The notes under the pieces were generated by a model, which was not told the origin of the DNA, ran no database searches, and worked only from the letters and a program-made list of their open reading frames with translations. From NCBI RefSeq assembly GCF_013402915.1, contig NC_050724.1:558001-622000 (forward strand): DNA of 64,000 nucleotides. Direction: 5' to 3'. This document shows positions 59,601 to 64,000 of this stretch, piece after piece; position 1 is the stretch's first letter, and every line of letters begins with the position of its first letter. A program made the translations under genes and the position numbers. The DNA comes from Zygotorulaspora mrakii. Taxonomy: Eukaryota > Ascomycota > Saccharomycetes > Saccharomycetales > Saccharomycetaceae.

Positions 59601-60130
59601 CTGTCTTCGAACATTTTGGTACCTGCTGCTTCCTCTATCAAAGATAGAATTTCTGTTGGTTTCATATTCAGAACTTTTGTAATTTTACCTTGCATTATGA
59701 GGAAATTCGGATTATTGATGTTCAACTGTACTGATTGAAAAAGTTGCAAAACTGATTGCTGTGGTGCTCTATGCCCATTTATCAGATATTTTGATGTTCC
59801 GCCAAGTACTATTTGTCTCGTTACCGATATTTTAGGAGAATTTGTAAACCCTATAGGGCAATTCGATTTATCTGAATTGTCAAATACTATTGTAACACTT
59901 GCCTTCGTAATCCCGGCTTGACCTCTCTTATAGATCAGATCTTGCAAAGAAGAGGCTCTCACTGTTGCCATAGATGAAATTCCAAGGACAAAACATATCG
60001 CATCCAAAATGTTGGACTTTCCGGAACCGTTCAGACCTGTTATTGAATTGAATTGTGGATCCCAATCTGATATGACGGTCCTTGTTGCATATGACTTGAA
60101 ACCATCAATAATCAGCTCCTCAATTTTCAT
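56618..60130 (-). CDS. SMC2: Condensin subunit Smc2
   Basis: ATPase core subunit of condensin, pairing with Smc4 to compact chromosomes in mitosis. The protein has 1170 aa, identical in length to S. cerevisiae. The head has Walker A GLNGSGKSN (residues 32-40). Long coiled coils run either side of the hinge (about residues 515-650; GVAAQLFDLPENNYESATAL and GRLFNVVVDNEKTASELLEK). The C-terminal head carries the signature LSGGQRSLIALSLI, Walker B MYILDEVDAALD and the D-loop. EKGRLRKRVTIIPLNRI is a conserved SMC2 hinge stretch. The ATG is at 60128-60130. A Reb1-type site lies 140 bp upstream. Confidence 0.98.
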   Translation of the reverse strand: MKIEELIIDGFKSYATRTVISDWDPQFNSITGLNGSGKSNILDAICFVLGISSMATVRASSLQDLIYKRGQAGITKASVTIVFDNSDKSNCPIGFTNSPKISVTRQIVLGGTSKYLINGHRAPQQSVLQLFQSVQLNINNPNFLIMQGKITKVLNMKPTEILSLIEEAAGTKMFEDRKEKAERTMAKKEGKLQENRTLLKEEIEPKLEKLRNEKRIFLDFQETQTDLEKTERIVNAFDYYYMNNRSKNLKDTLEMSNIRSKELGEMIEKINNELVSLNQDMKDTKAAQQREVNKDGKLAQFEQKKSDLLSEISRKKASLAICMENFDDTKQKLNYLETSKNENEVKLSTRTQDFKQVEKEYKELSGTLNDLKEAHKGKEELLSTLETGISSSGTTAGGYNEQLISAKQLRNEAEIAIKKLKMKIDHLQKEHAANQPKLTDAIKENEFNLQRVKEYQQECDALSNELSKSGYNPRLVEELKANESRIKQEIYALNNESAYLERRVANVDFSYSKPYASFDCNSVKGVAAQLFDLPENNYESATALQVCAGGRLFNVVVDNEKTASELLEKGRLRKRVTIIPLNRIFARTLNNDVLRLARQIAPEKVELALNLIAYDSGVSKAMQFIFGSSLICKDADTAKRVTFHPQIRVRSITSDGDVYDPEGTLSGGSRNNKNSILIDIQKYNTAKKRITELESKLEAIQRELTEQEDVLQKSKNLQNSLNMATHKVTLARRNAENNKGIQFIKRDEGIVKEIEGCEKEIERKAAFVIEREAQIDTIQKDIKEFSSDKGLKLKQLKQEIEKLAVKIKFLEEETELKYDRHQTLQLETEQFAADIASEEESKKSLFDSVQAHETEKLHIEKDLKCLEESFKINEAHLIEEERRLVEINEELKELNEIIKQKSESRSKCELELQTLKNDSNKSKSITESLEQKMSHLLSSHDWLEDHAVVASIVQQNDGLDLQQYRQRVCHLQEKFQDMRRKVNPNIMSMIENVEKKEFALKTMIKTIEKDKVKIQETIEKLNEYKKETLIKTWKKVTKDFGSVFADLLPNSFAKLVPLEGKEVTEGLEVKVKLGNLWKDSLVELSGGQRSLIALSLIMALLQFRPAPMYILDEVDAALDLSHTQNIGHLIKTRFKGAQFIVVSLKEGMFTNANRIFRTRFQDGTSVVSVM

Positions 60131-60269
60131 GATGTAAATCTACAGAGTGATTGGAAGGACCTAATGGGTCTTTCAAAATAGCTACTGATATGTTTGGACT
60201 GAGTTGCCTTGTGATAGATTCATTATTCACCTATTTGATTCAAGTTGTTGTGACGCGATGCTATTTTAC

Positions 60270-60276
60270 CGGGTAA
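60270..60276. promoter_or_regulatory. Reb1-type site (CGGGTAA) between SMC2 and RPL2
   Basis: TTACCGGGTAA (60266-60276) contains an exact CGGGTAA on the plus strand, the core of the general regulatory factor Reb1, in a nearly palindromic form. It lies about 140 bp upstream of SMC2 and about 216 bp past the RPL2 stop. It may position nucleosomes at the SMC2 promoter or stop RPL2 transcription. The remaining 361-bp gap holds no gene. Confidence 0.6.
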
Positions 60277-60491
60277 CATTTTAGATGCGCTCAACTATTG
60301 TAAGCTTGAAGACAGATTGACCAGTCATAGTACGAAACCAAGTCGGTAGGGCACTTGGAGCGCAAGTATTCAGGAACCACTCCAGAGAAAATTGCAAGAG
60401 TCGAAATTTAGTCGATTCGATTAATTTTAAATTAAAAAACCATTTAGATACAAAATGACAGTGTGACAAAAAATCATATATTTTATATAAT

Positions 60492-61584
60492 TTAATCTTG
60501 AGTCTTTTGAGAACCACGTAGCAAACCAGTTCTTCTGGCAGCGATCAAACCAGCCTTTTGACCAGAAACAGCACCTCTAGAAATGGTAGAAGCCTTACCA
60601 ATATGTTGATGGTTACCACCACCGTGAGGGTGATCAACTGGATTCATGGCAACACCACGGGTCTTTGGCCAAGAGTTTCTCTTAACCTTGTACTTGTGGA
60701 AAGCACGACCGGCCTTCAACAATGGCTTGTCAACTCTACCACCACCGGCAACAACACCGACAACACCTCTGGCATCAGAGGAGATGATTTTCTTGGAGCC
60801 AGAAGGTAATCTAACTCTGGTTTTGTTCTCATCTGGGTTATGACCAATGATGATAACATAGTTACCGGAAGCTCTAGCAAGAGCACCTCTGTCACCTGGT
60901 TTCTCTTCAACGTTAGAAACAATAGTACCTTCTGGTAGAGAACCCAAAGGCAAAACGTTACCGACATTCAAAGAAGCCTTCTTACCGGCGTAGATAAATT
61001 GACCAGTGTGTAGACCTTCGTTGGCGATGAAGATTTCTTCACGTAACTTATATCTGTATGGGTCACGGAAAACAACCTTAGCCAATGGAGCACCTCTACC
61101 AGCATCGTGAATGATTTGCTTCACAACACCACGAATGTAACCATGACGTTCAGCGTAATCCAAAGTTCTCAATTTGGCAGCACCTTCTCTCAATCTGGTG
61201 TGGGAGGTGAAGATGGAACCAGCACCCTTTCTTTGGTTACGAATAACTCTACCTGTTAAAAAACAAATGATGTTCACAGTTAGTAAAAATGGTTCACATT
61301 GGATATAATCTGATTTGGTCTAAACTGGGTTGAGTGTCTAAAAAGCGTATCATTTATGGAATCTTATGCTCATCTTCCTCCTTCTCCGCCTTGCAATGAC
61401 AGTTTGTTGCATTCTCAGTTTTAATTTGCCAGATTGTGACAGCTACATAACACTTTTCAATTACATTGGTAAACGTAGGTTGCAAGTCATTCTCCATTTT
61501 GGTAATATTTGCTTCATCTCTCACGCATATTTTTTCACTTGTTTAACTCCAATATTATTCTACTCATGTCGGTAACATACCCAT
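60492..61584 (-). CDS. RPL2: Large-subunit ribosomal protein uL2 (Rpl2), spliced
   Basis: uL2 of the cytosolic 60S subunit, close to the peptidyl-transferase centre. Coding exons on the minus strand are 61581-61584 (ATGG) and 60492-61252. Joined they give 254 aa, exactly the family length, starting [20 protein letters not shown] and ending with a GSQKTQD-type tail. The conserved [20 protein letters not shown] loop, with the histidine important for ribosome function, is present. The 4-nt first exon is the same as in S. cerevisiae RPL2A/RPL2B. Those are two WGD copies; here there is one gene between VID28/MET10/SMC2 and RRT5, in the merged order. Rap1-like sites lie upstream near 62.1 kb. Confidence 0.97.
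61253..61580 (-). other. RPL2 intron (328 nt)
   Basis: On the minus strand it begins GTATGT (61575-61580) and has the branch point TACTAAC at 61279-61285 and the acceptor CAG at 61253-61255. The position after ATGG is the same as in S. cerevisiae. I see no snoRNA boxes inside it. Confidence 0.95.
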
Positions 61585-61740
61585 TGCTTCTTGATCTTGT
61601 GGTTTCTTGTCGTACTAAGTAAATAACTTAAAATTCAAGTCTTCAATCAGAATATAGTTTGCTTAATATTATTTTCACTAGCCTTCCAGAATTGAACAAT
61701 TCCTCACAAGCAGTTACCTCCGAGTGCACCATAGTCAGCC

Positions 61741-62040
61741 TGCACTCTAACTCAGCTGCTCGAAGCAGCGGAACAGAGATGTTGAAAGGGAACGCAGGGC
61801 AGAGCCTAGCCGAGTGACTCCCACTGGAAGGACAGCCCTCAGTCCGTGTAGCAGGGAAGCCTGGAAGGAGACTTCAGAACAAGCTGCCTTTCCAAGCACG
61901 TCTGGAAGGGAACAGGTGGGCTGGAGACCTCCTCGCATTTACGCCAGCTCAAGCTGAAGCAACTCCTTCCAGGCGCAGGAGTTTGCTCCCCTCTCCAGTC
62001 GCTTCCAGTGCAGTGCTGGAAAAAGAACGTCACATCTCGC
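61741..62040. promoter_or_regulatory. GC-rich island with CTGGAAGG repeats upstream of RPL2
   Basis: I count 171 G+C in these 300 bases (57%), against about 40% around it. CTGGAAGG occurs three times in direct orientation (61824, 61861, 61902). It also occurs inverted as CCTTCCAG (61965-61972) and CTTCCAG (62002-62008), plus a partial CTGGAA (62016). GCTGC-TCGAA-GCAGC (61757-61771 region) can form a small hairpin. CTTCC is the Gcr1 core, so an upstream activating region of RPL2 working with Rap1 is one explanation; a structured non-coding RNA is another. No credible ORF is present. Confidence 0.6.
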
Positions 62041-62075
62041 GATGTCGCATTGGAGTTGAAACTTTGGTTTTAGAT

Positions 62076-62121
62076 GGTGTACGGATGTGCAGTCCACCTC
62101 CTTAAAAGCGGTGTGGGTTTT
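62076..62121 (-). promoter_or_regulatory. Tandem Rap1-like sites of the RPL2 promoter
   Basis: On the minus strand, ACATCCGTACACC (62076-62088) is close to the Rap1 consensus ACACCCRYACAYM. AAAACCCACACCG (62109-62121) is a second, weaker match in the same orientation, 20 bp away. Paired Rap1 sites are the hallmark of ribosomal-protein promoters. At about 490-540 bp before the RPL2 ATG they are farther out than usual, with the GC-rich island between. Confidence 0.6.
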
Positions 62122-62280
62122 CATTTTGTGTGATAGTCATTCAAAACTGGAAAAACATTCTCGTTTTCCGAATTAAGAATATCTGTCATGCAATATACAA
62201 AAGAATAATATATCTCTAGCTTGATCTACTTTAATCTATCAGCTTCAACAGCTTTTTTTGCTAGCTCGGCACGCTACTCA

Positions 62281-63381
62281 TCAAGAATGAATGGCATCCG
62301 CTTTCTTTTCAGGTACAATATGAGCGGTAGTGCCCTCACTACTCCCTTGTATTTCTGATTGCTCAGTATTTCCTTCTGGTTGATTCGCTTCATCGGATGC
62401 ATTGGATCCAGATGGTTCGCTTGGTTCACCTGGCTCTCTTATATCTTCCACTTCAAAAACAACGCAATTGCTCTCTTCCATGTTTTTCTTTTCAGCAGCC
62501 ATTCTTTTCATTTCATGGATCTTTTTGGTTATGGCTGGTTTAACAATCTGCTTTTTACCCATCAGTTTTTTCCTGTCTGTTCTTTCTATTACAGTATTCA
62601 TCTTTTCCGGGGTTTTCAAACGGACTAGTGCCGCGATGAAATGACGTCTAAATCTCAAATGCCTTGATTTCGTAGATCTTGTTCTAAAGATCCATATTTC
62701 TTGAGGTTTAAATTCTTTAAAATGCTCACGCAATTCAACATCTGTGCAGCCCTTTGGTAAATAACCGAGATAAACAGTATCCTCCGACAATTCTGCTTCT
62801 GGCTCTTCAGCGGGTTCATTATTTTGTCCTTCAATCTCAGCAGCGGACTCGTGTACTTCTGCATTGAGCTCTTGAACTACTTCTTCCTGCACTAAAGGAT
62901 CGGGTTCCTCGCAACTGGGCTCTGTTGTGATCTCTGCTGCGGGTTCTACTGCGGGTTCAATTTTGTAGTGCTTTTTGAGATGTCTTAATTTACATAAAGT
63001 TTTCGATTTGCTCATCTTTCTTGTGACATGTTCTGGAGAATAAGGGACATACGGTTTCAGTTTTAGGTCTCTGCCTTTAAATTCTTTGCCATTCAATTGA
63101 TCAATTGCTCTCTTTAGCAACTCACTCGATTCGAATTCGGCGTAGGCTATACCCAATGGACGGACTTGGTTACTACGAAACCCGCGGATCGTTTGGCTTG
63201 GAATCAGCACGGAAACGACACTATACTGTCTTAAATAGTCGGACAGTTCTGCTTCTGTGGTGGAAAAGTTCAAATTTGAAATATACAATCTTGTGATTTC
63301 AATACTGCTGGATGACATTTTTATATCCAGACTGCCATATACTCTTTCCTTGGTTATCTGATAGCTCTGATTATTTGGCAT
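62281..63381 (-). CDS. RRT5: Two-RRM protein, Rrt5 orthologue
   Basis: Putative RNA-binding protein; S. cerevisiae RRT5 (YFR032C) is little studied and linked to regulation of rDNA transcription. The protein has 366 aa from the first ATG (63379-63381); a second ATG at 63316-63318 (MSSSSIEITRLYISNLNFST) would give 345 aa and aligns better with the S. cerevisiae start. RRM1 is near residues 28-110 (RLYISNLNFS, LGIAYAEFES). An acidic Glu/Ala-rich linker follows (about 145-205). RRM2 starts DTVYLGYLPKG and contains HFIAALVRLK. The C terminus is acidic and Glu/Pro/Ser-rich. It lies between RPL2 and RPL29, as on S. cerevisiae chromosome VI, and is longer than the 289-aa S. cerevisiae protein, mainly through its linkers. 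Confidence 0.88.
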   Translation of the reverse strand: MPNNQSYQITKERVYGSLDIKMSSSSIEITRLYISNLNFSTTEAELSDYLRQYSVVSVLIPSQTIRGFRSNQVRPLGIAYAEFESSELLKRAIDQLNGKEFKGRDLKLKPYVPYSPEHVTRKMSKSKTLCKLRHLKKHYKIEPAVEPAAEITTEPSCEEPDPLVQEEVVQELNAEVHESAAEIEGQNNEPAEEPEAELSEDTVYLGYLPKGCTDVELREHFKEFKPQEIWIFRTRSTKSRHLRFRRHFIAALVRLKTPEKMNTVIERTDRKKLMGKKQIVKPAITKKIHEMKRMAAEKKNMEESNCVVFEVEDIREPGEPSEPSGSNASDEANQPEGNTEQSEIQGSSEGTTAHIVPEKKADAIHS

Positions 63382-63655
63382 AATCTTTGATAAAACATAT
63401 TTATACTTTTCTTCTTACCATTCATCTCCGTGCCAATTCAATTTACTGACGCAGTGCGTCCATGCCACAAAAATGCGAACTCGCGCCGCCTGAAGACAGT
63501 TAGTTAATTGGGCTCGACGGGTTGAATGAATCAAATGAATCAACTACTAGGTAAAATTAAAGAAACCGTATGTAAGAATGATATACATAAACCAAAAATA
63601 AAAGAGTTTTTATGCTAAAAATTCTTTTTATGATGAGTTAATTTTAACTTAGAAT

Positions 63656-63844
63656 TTAAGCTTTAGCCTTACGTTCAGCAGCCAAGACTCTAGCGGTACC
63701 GTGTAAAGCATGTCTGTGGTTTCTTCTGAATTTTGGATCAACACCCTTCAAAGATGGGTACTTGTGGGTCTTTGGCTTCTTGATACCATTTCTGTGAGCC
63801 TTTCTCGTTTGGTTATGAGCTGTATGGTTCTTAGACTTAGACAT
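63656..63844 (-). CDS. RPL29: Large-subunit ribosomal protein eL29 (Rpl29)
   Basis: Very basic small protein of the cytosolic 60S subunit. The ATG is at 63842-63844 and the product has 62 aa (59 in S. cerevisiae). The sequence [20 protein letters not shown] is nearly identical to the family N terminus, and [17 protein letters not shown] follows. The C-terminal tail [11 protein letters not shown] is slightly longer than in S. cerevisiae. The reading frame is open upstream of the ATG only because it runs into what looks like an intron acceptor. It is next to RRT5, as in S. cerevisiae. Confidence 0.97.
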   Translation of the reverse strand: MSKSKNHTAHNQTRKAHRNGIKKPKTHKYPSLKGVDPKFRRNHRHALHGTARVLAAERKAKA

Positions 63845-63845
63845 T

Positions 63846-63877
63846 CTGTGGAATATAAGCAATTTGCATTGTTAGTA
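63846..63877 (-). other. 3' end of a probable RPL29 leader intron
   Basis: On the minus strand TACTAAC (63871-63877) is followed 23 bases later by CAG (63846-63848), and the RPL29 ATG comes after just one further base. Branch point and acceptor are both canonical. Because the family N terminus is complete downstream, the intron should lie in the 5' UTR. No GTATGT donor is visible before the window ends at 64000, so the intron's full extent is unknown. Confidence 0.7.
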
Positions 63878-64000
63878 AAACATTCCCACTCGAGGAGATA
63901 TTAGGCAGAGAAGAGCACGGGTCAGTTGGATCGCATCAAATCAAATTCACGTATGTACCGAGTGTTTGCACCTCGCGTGCTCGCCACGGACCTCATTGTT

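Noticed and set aside
62170..62195. CDEIII-like TTTTCCGAATT near 62.17 kb
   Set aside because: Neither side has an AT-rich CDEII followed by CDEI, so a point centromere is not supported.

Overview
This is a stretch of nuclear chromosome from a budding yeast of the family Saccharomycetaceae. Evidence: short intergenic regions, almost intron-free genes, canonical yeast introns (TACTAAC branch points in RPL2, RCF3 and RPL29), a standard CTT-A-GTT +1 frameshift site in EST3, and near full-length orthologues of named Saccharomyces cerevisiae genes throughout. Gene order shows that the lineage did not undergo the whole-genome duplication (WGD): genes that lie on two sister regions in S. cerevisiae are interleaved here on one chromosome (chr IX EST3-DOT5 with chr XVI APM1-CUB1; chr V PRE1-AFG3 with chr IX EGH1-PRI1-MSL1; chr II MRPS5-RIB5 with chr IX DSN1-STS1-SQT1; chr IX BAR1-SNL1-VID28-RPL2 with chr VI MET10-SMC2-RPL2-RRT5-RPL29). 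A GAL7-PGM1 neighbour pair with Gal4 sites is what has been described for Torulaspora GAL clusters, so Torulaspora or a close relative (Zygotorulaspora/Zygosaccharomyces clade) is the best guess. The genus is an inference.

Layout. 1-4.3 kb: the end of a galactose cluster, with GAL7 (cut by the left edge) and phosphoglucomutase, each with CGG-N11-CCG Gal4 sites upstream. 4.3-5.6 kb: a gene-poor junction. 5.6-14.6 kb: tRNA-Asp, EST3 (telomerase subunit, expressed through a +1 frameshift), APM1, DOT5, CUB1, the cell-wall sensor SLG1/WSC1 and tRNA-Glu. 14.7-32.3 kb: EGH1, PRI1, PRE1, PRP22, HEM14, MSL1, FAA2, BIM1, AFG3. 32.5-47 kb: one orphan ORF, then MRPS5, DUT1, SRB6, DSN1, TRS20, MTC4, RCF3 (spliced), STS1, SQT1, RIB5. 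47-64 kb: BAR1, SNL1, VID28, MET10, SMC2, RPL2 (spliced), RRT5, RPL29 (with the 3' end of a leader intron).

Most genes are single housekeeping loci rather than operons. The only metabolic unit is GAL7-PGM1, which would carry galactose-1-phosphate through glucose-1-phosphate to glucose-6-phosphate. Promoter motifs fit their genes: a proteasome element (GGTGGCAAA) before PRE1, ACGCG cores before PRI1 and DUT1, CACGTG plus a Met31/32-like site before MET10, and Rap1-like sites before RPL2.

No mobile element, virus, CRISPR array or toxin system was seen. The least explained pieces are a 30-bp near-perfect palindrome in the GAL7-PGM1 gap, a 300-bp 57% GC island with repeated CTGGAAGG upstream of RPL2, an orphan 208-codon ORF near 32.5-33.1 kb, a CCGGAC repeat cluster before MRPS5, and a sharp change of base composition inside FAA2.
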